A stretch of DNA of 64,000 bases, from contig CAJXVU010000017.1 of assembly GCA_913062555.1 (NCBI GenBank), positions 1-64,000 of the forward strand, read 5' to 3'. This document shows positions 1 to 9,860 of this stretch, piece by piece. A program made the position numbers and the translations under genes. This DNA comes from an uncultured Bacteroidota bacterium. Lineage in GTDB: Bacteria > Bacteroidota > Bacteroidia > Flavobacteriales > Flavobacteriaceae. The first letter of the stretch is position 1, and each line of letters opens with the position of its first letter. The notes beneath the pieces are model-generated. The model was not told where the DNA came from. It made no database searches and saw only the letters and a list, made by a program, of their open reading frames with translations.

Positions 1-27
1 TGAAAGTCCTACTACTACTCTTTTCAT
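1..27 (-). CDS. mnmA: tRNA-specific 2-thiouridylase MnmA, first 9 codons only
   Basis: Only the first nine codons lie in the window, reading MKRVVVGLS on the minus strand. That is how MnmA proteins begin, just before their SGGVDSS ATP-pyrophosphatase loop. MnmA thiolates U34 of the tRNAs for Lys, Glu and Gln. The call rests on nine residues plus a perfect TAAATTTG -7 box directly in front of the ATG, so it is likely but not proven. The rest of the gene lies to the left of the window. Confidence 0.6.
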
Positions 28-31
28 GCTG

Positions 32-39
32 CAAATTTA
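32..39 (-). promoter_or_regulatory. -7 promoter box of mnmA (TAAATTTG)
   Basis: On the minus strand TAAATTTG matches the Bacteroidota TAnnTTTG element exactly. Its last base is only four bases before the ATG at 27, so the predicted transcript has a leader of about one base or none. I see no clear -33 TTG at the usual spacing. Confidence 0.55.
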
Positions 40-42
40 CAA

Positions 43-71
43 ATAAAAAAAGGTAACATATATATGCTACC
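43..71 (-). terminator. Rho-independent terminator after the MORN gene
   Basis: On the minus strand a 9-bp stem (GGTAGCATA pairing with TATGTTACC, one G-U pair) is followed by a run of seven or more T. It lies between the end of the MORN-repeat gene and the mnmA start, so it should end transcription of the former. Confidence 0.6.
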
Positions 72-104
72 ATTTATTATATCTATGCTTGAAATAAGTT
101 TTTC

Positions 105-806
105 TTATTGTTTAGGTTTAGATTTTGGCTTCGCCGAAAAATCTTTTTTCTCTTTAATTTTACCATCTTCATAATAACTCCAAATACCAGCTTTTTTTCC
201 TCTTTTATATTGCCCTTCCGCTAAGAGTTCGCCTTTACCATTATAATATTTGGCAATACCATGTAACTCATCATTGTCGTATATAAAAGATTTTAAAACT
301 ACATTTTTCAATGAGTACCAGATTGATCTTCCTTGAAGCTTTCCGGTTTCATAATTAGCTTTCTCAGCAATTTGACCATCTTTATAGTATATAAATCGCT
401 CGCCTTGTAGTAGACCATTATTATCATAATTTTCTAAAGTCATTACAACGTCCGATTTATTATGATAGTAGTTCCATTTTCCAATATATAATTTACCACG
501 CATTTTACCTTCGCTAATCACTTTCCCATTAGACGCCAGGAATTTAACCATAGCACTATTATCGCTGCTATTAAATTGTTTGGTCGCTGTGAGCAAACTT
601 TTCTTTTTTATGTATTTATAAAACCTGAATTCACCAACTTCTTTACCATGCTCAAATTGACCATGATAACGCATTTGATTGGTGCCTTCAAAATTCTTTT
701 TCCAAACCCCATGGCGCTTCCCATCGGCATCAAATTGATTGATGGCTTGAGCAAATCCGGAATAGGAAAGAAATCCAATTATAAGAGTAATAACAATCTG
801 TTTCAT
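105..806 (-). CDS. Exported MORN-repeat variant protein
   Basis: A 233-residue protein with an N-terminal signal peptide (about residues 1-20, ending near FAQA). The rest is built from about 23-residue repeats of the type G-x-x-x-G-x-W/F-x-Y-Y, for example near residues 46-62, 133-165 and 195-218, as in MORN-variant (YwqK-like) proteins of Bacteroidota. The tail is a short Lys/Pro-rich stretch. Such proteins are usually exported and of unknown function; some are annotated as antitoxins, but nothing here suggests a toxin partner. It sits between yidC and mnmA with a terminator on each side, so it is probably its own transcription unit. Confidence 0.75.
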   Translation of the reverse strand: MKQIVITLIIGFLSYSGFAQAINQFDADGKRHGVWKKNFEGTNQMRYHGQFEHGKEVGEFRFYKYIKKKSLLTATKQFNSSDNSAMVKFLASNGKVISEGKMRGKLYIGKWNYYHNKSDVVMTLENYDNNGLLQGERFIYYKDGQIAEKANYETGKLQGRSIWYSLKNVVLKSFIYDNDELHGIAKYYNGKGELLAEGQYKRGKKAGIWSYYEDGKIKEKKDFSAKPKSKPKQ

Positions 807-903
807 CTGTTTATGTATTGTATATCACTGTCGCACTGAGGGTGTCGAAGTGTTACAGTTCATTATTCTAGCTAACGCAATTATTACTGAAATGTTATAT
901 AAT

Positions 904-933
904 AAAAAAGCTGCCGAAAGAGGCAGCTTTTTT
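904..933 (-). terminator. Terminator after yidC
   Basis: A perfect 12-bp stem (AAAAAAGCTGCC pairing with GGCAGCTTTTTT, 6-base loop) with A and T runs on the two sides. It lies eight bases beyond the yidC stop codon and separates yidC from the MORN gene. Confidence 0.85.
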
Positions 934-940
934 ATTGAAA

Positions 941-2848
941 TTATTTTTTGCGTTTCTCTTGCATTTTCTTTTGCTCTTCAGCTTTTTCCATCATTTCAGA
1001 CATTTTCTTTTGGAACTTACCTTGTTTTTTAGGCTTCTTCTTATTCACTTGAATCTGTGCATGAATCTTTTCTTCATCAAGAATGTAATTTTTAATCACT
1101 AGCATAATACCAATGGTAATTAAGTTCGAAATAAAGTAATACAAACTCAATCCACTTGCATAGTTATTAAAGAAGAATAACATCATAATTGGAGAGAAGT
1201 AAATCATATACTTCATCATTTTCCCCATATCAGGCATCCCTTCTTGAGTTGGCTGTGACGCAACTTGTTGACCTGTTGTCATTTTCATATAAAAGAAAAT
1301 TGCAATAGATGCCAATATTGGAAATAAACTCACGTGATCCCCATAGATTGGAATATTAAACGGTAATTCTGCTATAGTATCATATGATGATAAATCGTCT
1401 GCCCAAAGAAAGCTTTTTTGACGTAAATCAAAAGCTGTTGGAAAAAACATAAACAAGGCATAGAATACCGGAAGCTGAACTAAGGCGGGCAAACACCCAC
1501 TCATAGGGCTTGCGCCTGCTTTACTGTAGAGCGCCATAGTCTCCTTTTGTTTTTTCATTGGGTTATCCTTGTACTTCGCCGTAATTTCAGCAATCTCAGG
1601 CTTTAAAATTTTCATTTTTGCCTGAGATAAATACGATTTATAAAGTACTGGTGACAATACTAAACGTACTAAAATAGTCATAACGATAATGGCAAGACCA
1701 TAAGGTAAAAAGCCACTTAAAAACCCGAATAATGGAATGAATAAAGATTTATTAATCCATCCTAAAAGTCCCCAACCATAAGGAATACTTTCTTCTAAAT
1801 TCTTGTTGTATTGCTTTAAAACTTTACCATCTGTTGGCCCATAATACATGCTTAATGACTCATTGATTTCTCCGCCATTTAATGCCAATGGCATTACAGA
1901 GGCATAACTCTTGGTAAATAAAGTATCAACTTCTTGGTCAATCGCTAAAGTAGTCGATTTTAAAGACGCTGTTTTAAAGGGTTTATCTGTGAGCAAAATA
2001 GAGCTAAAAAAGTGTTGACGGTAAGATAACCAGCTCACATTTTCTTCAACCTCATCATCATCACCAGCTTGGCTGAGTTTACTTATTTTATCACCATTTT
2101 CATATTCATAAGTTAATCGGGTATAACGACTTTCGTAAGCAATACTTTTAGCATGACGACGTCCAATTAGTCTCCAGTCTAATTTCACATCTTGTGAACT
2201 GTTAATTACAGTATTTAATCCTTCAGATTTTATCGTAAATCCTAACATATAATCATTAGGTTTTAGCTCATATCTATATTCTAAATATTTCGATTCTGAA
2301 ACTTTTAATTTCATCGATAAGATTTGATTATCGCCACTTTTAGATAAAGTAGGTTGGAAATATAGATCTTGTGTATTTAGAGTACGATTGTCTGTAGTAC
2401 CAAAATTTATATTAAAAATGGAGTTTTCATCTTTAATTAAATATACCGGAAGCGAATCGTGATTTACAAACTGTTTTAATCTGACTTCTGAAAAGTATCC
2501 CCCTTTATTATTTACCTTGATATAAAGCACATCATTTTCTATGATGGTAACATCGTCCTGAGCTGATGTCAAGGTCGCTGAGTAAGCAAATTCTCCTATT
2601 TGACTTTTCAGATTTTCTAACTGAAGCGAATCTGTAGCAGCAACTGCCGAAAAGTCTTCTGCTGAAGTGTTAAGTACGTCTTGAGTTTCTTTAGCTTTTT
2701 GTTCGGTTTCTACTTGTTCCAGTTTTGCTTTTTCCTCAGCTTCAATTTCTTCTGGTGTTGGCTTGTTTTGCCAAAGCATAAAAATTAAAATTCCTGCAAT
2801 AAGGATAAAGCCTATGATTGAATTAATGTCTAATTTCTTTTCTTCCAT
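941..2848 (-). CDS. yidC: Membrane protein insertase YidC
   Basis: A 635-residue inner-membrane insertase that puts proteins into the membrane with or without SecYEG. An N-terminal anchor (residues 11-26) and a charged linker lead to a large periplasmic beta domain (about 90-345), then the conserved five-helix core from about 360. The core carries the hydrophilic-groove arginine (R395 in LVRLVLSP), the cytoplasmic coiled hairpin (about 405-440) and the GASPMSGCLP segment near 445-454. The C-terminal tail (about 600-635) is very rich in Lys and Met. Length is typical of Bacteroidota YidC. It lies downstream of pyrG but has its own 89-bp upstream region with a TGCCA/TGGCA dyad, so it is probably transcribed separately. 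Confidence 0.97.
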   Translation of the reverse strand: MEEKKLDINSIIGFILIAGILIFMLWQNKPTPEEIEAEEKAKLEQVETEQKAKETQDVLNTSAEDFSAVAATDSLQLENLKSQIGEFAYSATLTSAQDDVTIIENDVLYIKVNNKGGYFSEVRLKQFVNHDSLPVYLIKDENSIFNINFGTTDNRTLNTQDLYFQPTLSKSGDNQILSMKLKVSESKYLEYRYELKPNDYMLGFTIKSEGLNTVINSSQDVKLDWRLIGRRHAKSIAYESRYTRLTYEYENGDKISKLSQAGDDDEVEENVSWLSYRQHFFSSILLTDKPFKTASLKSTTLAIDQEVDTLFTKSYASVMPLALNGGEINESLSMYYGPTDGKVLKQYNKNLEESIPYGWGLLGWINKSLFIPLFGFLSGFLPYGLAIIVMTILVRLVLSPVLYKSYLSQAKMKILKPEIAEITAKYKDNPMKKQKETMALYSKAGASPMSGCLPALVQLPVFYALFMFFPTAFDLRQKSFLWADDLSSYDTIAELPFNIPIYGDHVSLFPILASIAIFFYMKMTTGQQVASQPTQEGMPDMGKMMKYMIYFSPIMMLFFFNNYASGLSLYYFISNLITIGIMLVIKNYILDEEKIHAQIQVNKKKPKKQGKFQKKMSEMMEKAEEQKKMQEKRKK

Positions 2849-2920
2849 GTATATAAATTATAAATCTTCGGTTGTAATGGTAAATTTTATATATCAACAA
2901 ACTAACCGAAATATTGTTTT

Positions 2921-2935
2921 ATGCCAAACTGGCAT
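2921..2935 (-). promoter_or_regulatory. Inverted repeat upstream of yidC, shared with htpG
   Basis: On the minus strand ATGCCA-GTT-TGGCAT is a perfect 6-bp inverted repeat with a 3-base spacer. It ends 72 bases before the yidC start. A near-identical 15-mer (ATGCCA-ACT-TGTCAT) lies 70 bases before htpG at 42029. It is probably a transcription-factor site; the factor is unknown. Confidence 0.5.
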
Positions 2936-2937
2936 TG

Positions 2938-4563
<1,626 letters not shown>

Positions 4564-4574
4564 TTAAACGCGGA

Positions 4575-4582
4575 CAAATTTA
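4575..4582 (-). promoter_or_regulatory. -7 promoter box of pyrG (TAAATTTG)
   Basis: An exact TAnnTTTG element on the minus strand, 20 bases before the ATG of pyrG; transcription should start near 4571. No convincing -33 element is seen at the best spacing. Confidence 0.5.
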
Positions 4583-4831
4583 CAAAATTTAAATAGTTAT
4601 TCACGAATACTTAAAGCTTATTTATTGAGAGGGCAAAATAAACCGTGTTTACATGAAATTTCCATGCGTTACGCATTTTATATTTAATAGAAAACGGTTA
4701 GACCTGTTGGGTAATCAATCTCTAAAAAGACCCTATATTTATAAAAAACTAAATGCATGTAACAATTGGACATAATCCATTGTTAAATTGAAATTATCTT
4801 TAATCCTTTATACAAAATCAAATAATTACTC

Positions 4832-5206
4832 ATGGCTTACGACGCATACTTTGGAGAACGCATTACTAAAATTTTAGAAGCCAAAAGAGTAGATTTCTTT
4901 TCTAAAAACATGATGGGTGGTTTACTATTTATGATGGATCATAAAATGCTCTGTGGTATCCACATCAATAAAACCTTTGGAGATAGTTTACTCATGGTTA
5001 GAATTGGAGAGGATGCCTATGCTCGTGAAATCTCTAAAGACGCATGCTTACCAATGGATTTTACGGGTAGGCCTATGAGAGGCTATATTTTTGTGGCGCC
5101 TGAGGGTTATGATCTGGATGATGATTTAGAATACTGGATTCAATTGGCAATTGATTTTAATCCCCTAGCCAAGGCATCTCCTTCTAAAAAGAAAAAGGCC
5201 AAATAA
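4832..5206 (+). CDS. TfoX/Sxy N-terminal domain protein
   Basis: A 124-residue protein matching the TfoX N-terminal domain: FFSKNMMGGLLFMMDHKMLCGI near residues 23-44, then a compact alpha/beta domain, and a Lys-rich tail (SPSKKKKAK). Full-length TfoX regulates competence in gammaproteobacteria. Stand-alone N-terminal domains like this are common and have no established function. It stands alone between divergent pyrG and a convergent DUF3820 gene whose stop lies only one base away. Confidence 0.75.
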   Translation: MAYDAYFGERITKILEAKRVDFFSKNMMGGLLFMMDHKMLCGIHINKTFGDSLLMVRIGEDAYAREISKDACLPMDFTGRPMRGYIFVAPEGYDLDDDLEYWIQLAIDFNPLAKASPSKKKKAK

Positions 5207-5207
5207 C

Positions 5208-5444
5208 TTATCTGGGAAAAGCTTTTTGGATATTACGCACCAAGTTTTCAAGACCGTTCATTTTTAACTCATAAACTGTAGCAAGCATCTCTCCTATTTG
5301 TCCTTTAGGAAAGCCTTTATTACGATACCACACCACATAAAACTCTGGTAGATCTATCATGTATCGCCCTTGATATTTTCCATAAGGCATTTTGGTTTGT
5401 GCGAGTTTTATTAAAAATTGTTTGCTTTTATCGTCTTGGAGCAT
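5208..5444 (-). CDS. DUF3820 family protein
   Basis: A 78-residue protein. The core MPYGKYQGRYMIDLPEFYVVWY resembles the DUF3820 family, also found as the C-terminal domain of some exonucleases. A distant relative (FGKHKGKRV...DVLEKEPGYFGWL) occurs here in the exonuclease at 31972-32748. A single-stranded-DNA or helicase-related role is sometimes suspected, but the function is unknown. It ends head-on against the TfoX-like gene. Confidence 0.75.
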   Translation of the reverse strand: MLQDDKSKQFLIKLAQTKMPYGKYQGRYMIDLPEFYVVWYRNKGFPKGQIGEMLATVYELKMNGLENLVRNIQKAFPR

Positions 5445-5502
5445 GGCGTTTAGTTTTAAAAAGATTGTTTCAGCTGTTTCAAAACTTCACAATGCAGGTA
5501 TA

Positions 5503-6036
5503 TTATGAGCCGTAATAAGCTAAATTATTGAGTTGCAGAATTATTTTAGCTTGCCATTCTTTTTGTTTCTCTATATTTTGAGAATGCTTGGTTTCGGCAT
5601 CATAGGCATTTTGCATAATCTCCAACTCTTCGTTTATAGCATCATGGAGCTGCTCCATTTGCCTGCTAATATTTAAAGTAAATGTAGTGTTTTTTATGCG
5701 TTGTCTAAACTTGCGGGCATACAATTCGGTGATATCAAAATGCAGGCGCTCATGATTTAATATATTAGCGGTCACTCTATCCTTCAAACACCATGATTCT
5801 TGTGGATAGAAGTCGGCTTTTACAGTGAAATTATAATCCAAAAGTTTGGTTTCTGAGGTTTTCGAAGAGAAGCTAAAAGAGATTCCTGAGGCGGTAACAG
5901 CCACGACATTATTAAGACGTTCTGGTGCCCCTTCAAAATCACTCCACTGCAAACGATAGCCATGTCTCCATGACATGGTAGGATTGTCTTGAAACATGAA
6001 AACCGATAAAACTATGGCTAACAAGAGTTTATACAT
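5503..6036 (-). CDS. DUF922-like putative zinc protease
   Basis: A 177-residue protein with a hydrophobic N-terminus (residues 1-15, probable signal peptide). An HExxH motif, HERLH at residues 95-99, follows a beta-rich N-terminal half and precedes helical segments. This agrees with DUF922, a family of putative secreted zinc-dependent proteases. Substrate unknown. The 79 bases between it and the LysM gene upstream could allow co-transcription. Confidence 0.6.
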   Translation of the reverse strand: MYKLLLAIVLSVFMFQDNPTMSWRHGYRLQWSDFEGAPERLNNVVAVTASGISFSFSSKTSETKLLDYNFTVKADFYPQESWCLKDRVTANILNHERLHFDITELYARKFRQRIKNTTFTLNISRQMEQLHDAINEELEIMQNAYDAETKHSQNIEKQKEWQAKIILQLNNLAYYGS

Positions 6037-6115
6037 GACGTTTTATTAAATGCTATAAACTTAAAAACGATGTCCTAATCGTTGATATTGTGTGAGACAA
6101 AAATTTGTGATTTGG

Positions 6116-8041
6116 CTACTCCTTCACTTCAACAATGTACAGGCCTTCATATTTCATTAAATAAATGGCTTCGTTGTAATACCCTCCAAACATTTTTTTA
6201 GAATAACGGAACTTATTTTCCACATACTCCGTTTCAATATCGTTAGTAGAGGCTTCATACAAATCGGAATCAACTGACAAACGCAATAACAAATCCATCA
6301 TCAAATCAAATCCTCTGGTTGCATATCTATTTGGAGTTGTATTCCATTGTTTTTCGTAACGCTTTACGAAACTATTGGTCTGATCAGAATCATAGGGTTT
6401 ATTAGGGGAAGGGAAATGAAAGTTTAAATTAGCCAAAGCATAATTAGAGACATTCACGCCGCCTTCAAAGGCTTTATTTTTAGTGGTCATTAAGATGATC
6501 TCGCGTTCAATTTCTAATTCCTCATCTATCCCATTTAGAGCATTAAGCATGCTGGTAACATTAGAAACGAAACCTACATTATTAGTTTCCAAAAACACAA
6601 TATTTCTGCCATCACGTAATTCTTCAATAATATCTTCGACAAGAATATAATGGGCATCCTTTTCAGTGTCTTCATCTTTCCTAGAATAAATTTGTTTGGC
6701 CCGACTTAATTCTGCTTTTAGAGCATTACTAACAGACCTACTTTTTTCATCGGAAATAATGAGTATCCTGCTCGGGATCGTGTCCTGTTTTACATGGTCA
6801 ACAATACGTTTTAGCATCAAATCATTTGGTGGAATAGTTTGAAATACATTATCATACAGTTGACTTGGAGCAGAAACTGGTGATACTACAGGGACATTAT
6901 CTCTTTTTAATAAATTGGCTGCACGGTCAAAATTTTTACCGATAAATGGGCCTATAACGGCATCGTAATCTGAAAAATTATTCGTTCTAATTATATTTGA
7001 AACTTCACCTGTCAGTCCTTTGGTATCATAAACATCTAATCTTGTAGAAATTCCCAATTGCTTAACCGAATCTATAGCCATTAACACCCCGGTGTGAAAA
7101 TCTAAAGAGATATTTAAATAACCTTCCTTAGAGAGCATCGCTTTCACATCTCGAATAGAATCCATGTCAACTCTATGCAATCTAAAAGGCAACATAATTG
7201 CCACATTTTTAGTCGTTAAATTATTAATCTTATCGGCTAATATTGATCGTGGAATGTCTTCATTATCGGCATTGATATCAATTGGCACTTTTATAATCAT
7301 GCCTACTTTCAAACCTGTTGCTTGGACTTCTGGGTTTAAGTTTTCAATTTGTGATTGGTTCAATCCAAATTTTCTTTCAAGAGACATAAATCCTTCGCTT
7401 TGTACCACTGTATAATAAGAGAACCCTTCTTCAACTATTTTCTCTTCATTATTCGCAATGTTTGGCACATTTAGTTTTTGCCCTAATTGCAATGGATCTT
7501 CCATATTAGGATTTAACTGTTCGAGCTCAGCTACTGTAATTCCGAATTTATAGGCTACACGCCATTTCCCTTCTTTTGGCTGTACGCTATAGGTCTTAAT
7601 GGTATTCTCTAAAATGGATTTTACTTTTACATTACTATAATTAGGAATATTAATTTTATCCCCTTTCCGTAGATTTTCAGAATATAATCTATTGTTATGT
7701 TTCTTAATATCAACAACAGTAATATTGTATTTTTTACTGATACTATATAAGGTTTCTTTCCGCTTAACTTTATGTGATTTATAACCAAGAAGTTGAGTAA
7801 CCTCAGTTTCCACAGGAATATCTAAAATTCTCGATTTCGGAATTATTAAAACCACGTTAGGCAGAAGACTTGTTTTTGCATCAGGGTTTAGCGCATAAAT
7901 ATCATAAGGCGTAACCATATAGCGTTTGGCTATAGCTTCAATGGTTTCTCCAACCTCAACTTTATGTGTTTTATAATCTTGTGCGCTAACTGAAATACTA
8001 AATAGACAAACAAGACTTAAACTGACTAAAAACTTCTTCAT
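6116..8041 (-). CDS. LysM-repeat protein fused to a periplasmic-binding domain
   Basis: A 641-residue exported protein: signal peptide (1-20), four LysM-like repeats (about 24-67, 90-133, 152-194, 210-253), then a type I periplasmic-binding-protein fold (about 277-641) related to amino-acid ABC transporter receptors. LysM repeats bind peptidoglycan, so it is probably a wall-attached sensor or scaffold rather than a transport receptor; no ABC transporter genes are nearby. This architecture is common in Flavobacteriia and not functionally defined. guaA ends 76 bases upstream on the same strand. Confidence 0.8.
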   Translation of the reverse strand: MKKFLVSLSLVCLFSISVSAQDYKTHKVEVGETIEAIAKRYMVTPYDIYALNPDAKTSLLPNVVLIIPKSRILDIPVETEVTQLLGYKSHKVKRKETLYSISKKYNITVVDIKKHNNRLYSENLRKGDKINIPNYSNVKVKSILENTIKTYSVQPKEGKWRVAYKFGITVAELEQLNPNMEDPLQLGQKLNVPNIANNEEKIVEEGFSYYTVVQSEGFMSLERKFGLNQSQIENLNPEVQATGLKVGMIIKVPIDINADNEDIPRSILADKINNLTTKNVAIMLPFRLHRVDMDSIRDVKAMLSKEGYLNISLDFHTGVLMAIDSVKQLGISTRLDVYDTKGLTGEVSNIIRTNNFSDYDAVIGPFIGKNFDRAANLLKRDNVPVVSPVSAPSQLYDNVFQTIPPNDLMLKRIVDHVKQDTIPSRILIISDEKSRSVSNALKAELSRAKQIYSRKDEDTEKDAHYILVEDIIEELRDGRNIVFLETNNVGFVSNVTSMLNALNGIDEELEIEREIILMTTKNKAFEGGVNVSNYALANLNFHFPSPNKPYDSDQTNSFVKRYEKQWNTTPNRYATRGFDLMMDLLLRLSVDSDLYEASTNDIETEYVENKFRYSKKMFGGYYNEAIYLMKYEGLYIVEVKE

Positions 8042-8117
8042 ACTTTACTTTTTTAATGTATATACGTAAGAGAATGGTATTATGGATTAATACCTCACTA
8101 AACTATCTTTACATACA

Positions 8118-9653
8118 TTATTCCCATTCAATAGTTGCCGGTGGTTTAGAACTAATATCGTATACTACTCTATTAACGCCTTTAACTTTATTTATTATAT
8201 CGTTTGATGTTTTTTGTAAAAATTCATATGGTAAATTCACCCAATCAGCGGTCATACCATCTGTACTTTCAACAGCTCTAAGCGCCACACATTTTTCATA
8301 AGTTCGCTCATCACCCATAACACCAACACTATTTACTGGCAATAATATGGCTCCTGCTTGCCATACTTTATCATATAGTCCCCATTCTTTCAAACCGTTG
8401 ATAAATATAGCATCTACTTCTTGTAAAATATTAACTTTCTCAGCGGTGATATCTCCTAAAATTCTAATGGCCAATCCTGGTCCTGGAAATGGATGACGTC
8501 CTAAAAGCTCAGGATCAAGTCCCATAGAAGCACCAACACGTCTTACCTCATCCTTAAATAATGCTTTAAGAGGTTCAACGATTTTCAGTTTCATGAAATC
8601 TGGTAATCCACCAACATTATGATGGCTTTTAATTGTTGCACTTGGACCTCCTGTTGCCGATACACTTTCAATAACATCTGGATAAATAGTTCCTTGTGCT
8701 AACCATTTCACATCTTCAATTAAATGCGCTTCATCATCAAATACTTCAATGAACGCACGGCCAATGGCTTTACGTTTTTTCTCAGGGTCACTCTCTCCTG
8801 CTAGTGCATCCAAAAAGCGTGCCGAAGCATCAACACCTTTTACATTAAGGCCCATGCCTTCGTATTGATTCAAGACACCATCGAATTCATTTTTACGAAG
8901 TAAACCGTTGTTTACAAATACACAGTATAAGTTTTCACCAATAGCTTTATTAAGTAATACCGCAGCAACTGTAGAATCTACACCTCCCGATAAACCTAAA
9001 ACAACTTTATCTGATCCCAACTCTGCTTTTAAGGCTGCTACGGTTTCATCAACAAAAGAATCTGGTGTCCAATCTGGAGTTACTTCAGCTATATTAATTA
9101 AAAAATTCTCGAGTAACTGTTTCCCATCTGTGGAGTGATACACTTCCGGGTGAAATTGAATAGCAAATGTTGTTTCGCCCTCAATTTTATAAGCTGCATT
9201 TTCAACATCGTGAGTACTAGCAAGTAGGACTCCGTTTGATGGAAGTTCTTTAATGGTATCACTATGGCTCATCCATACTTGAGAACCTTCAGAAATATTG
9301 GCCAAAAAAACTTCGTTTTCTTTCACAAAAGATAAGTTGGCTCTTCCGTACTCTCTAGTATTTGACGGGGCGACATTTCCACCTCCAAAATGGGCCAGAT
9401 ATTGTGCGCCATAGCACACTCCTAAAAGAGGTTTTTTGCCTCTAATTTCAGACAGATCAGGATGAAGTGCTTCATCGCCTCTAACTGAATAAGGACTTCC
9501 TGAAAGTATAACGGCTTTATACCCTTGAATGTCTGTTGGAATTTTGTTGAATGGATGTATTTCGGAGTAAATGTTGAGTTCCCTAACTCGACGGGCAATA
9601 AGCTGAGTGTATTGCGATCCGAAGTCTAAAATTAATACCTTGTCGTGTTGCAT
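8118..9653 (-). CDS. guaA: GMP synthase (glutamine-hydrolysing)
   Basis: Converts XMP to GMP. The N-terminal class I amidotransferase has the nucleophile Cys (C80 in LLGVCYGAQ) and His/Glu (H168, E170 in FHPEVYHS). The ATP-pyrophosphatase loop [10 protein letters not shown] (about 219-228) follows, then the dimerisation domain ending in [10 protein letters not shown] place the start at the ATG at 9653. The frame is open to a TTG at 9659, but that TTG is part of the -7 promoter box, so it cannot be the initiator. The result is a 511-residue protein, probably from a leaderless mRNA. Confidence 0.97.
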   Translation of the reverse strand: MQHDKVLILDFGSQYTQLIARRVRELNIYSEIHPFNKIPTDIQGYKAVILSGSPYSVRGDEALHPDLSEIRGKKPLLGVCYGAQYLAHFGGGNVAPSNTREYGRANLSFVKENEVFLANISEGSQVWMSHSDTIKELPSNGVLLASTHDVENAAYKIEGETTFAIQFHPEVYHSTDGKQLLENFLINIAEVTPDWTPDSFVDETVAALKAELGSDKVVLGLSGGVDSTVAAVLLNKAIGENLYCVFVNNGLLRKNEFDGVLNQYEGMGLNVKGVDASARFLDALAGESDPEKKRKAIGRAFIEVFDDEAHLIEDVKWLAQGTIYPDVIESVSATGGPSATIKSHHNVGGLPDFMKLKIVEPLKALFKDEVRRVGASMGLDPELLGRHPFPGPGLAIRILGDITAEKVNILQEVDAIFINGLKEWGLYDKVWQAGAILLPVNSVGVMGDERTYEKCVALRAVESTDGMTADWVNLPYEFLQKTSNDIINKVKGVNRVVYDISSKPPATIEWE

Positions 9654-9656
9654 GTG

Positions 9657-9686
9657 CAAAAGTAATCATTTGGGATTTTTTTGCAA
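9657..9686 (-). promoter_or_regulatory. guaA promoter, TTG-N19-TACTTTTG
   Basis: On the minus strand a TTG (9684-9686), exactly 19 bases, then TACTTTTG (9657-9664): a full match to the flavobacterial vegetative promoter. The G of the -7 box is three bases before the ATG at 9653, so transcription should start at or beside the A of ATG. Confidence 0.7.
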
Positions 9687-9860
9687 CTTTTATATTTAAT
9701 ATTTTTCAGTCTTTGTCTAATATTTTTTTAGAGGTAGCATACTTTCAAGCATCCTAATAACTTCGCTCAATTTTTCAAGTCAATTTATCACGAATTAATT
9801 CAGTAAATGGCACGTTAATTTTGAACAGCATAATCGATTCAAAATATTCTGATTAGGCTA

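Noticed and set aside
8056-8301. Plus-strand open frame across the end of guaA
   Set aside because: Antisense to the conserved GuaA C-terminus; no independent support.
9660-9860. A gene in the 200-bp gap between guaA and the PLP decarboxylase gene
   Set aside because: Only stop-rich AT sequence was seen apart from the guaA promoter.
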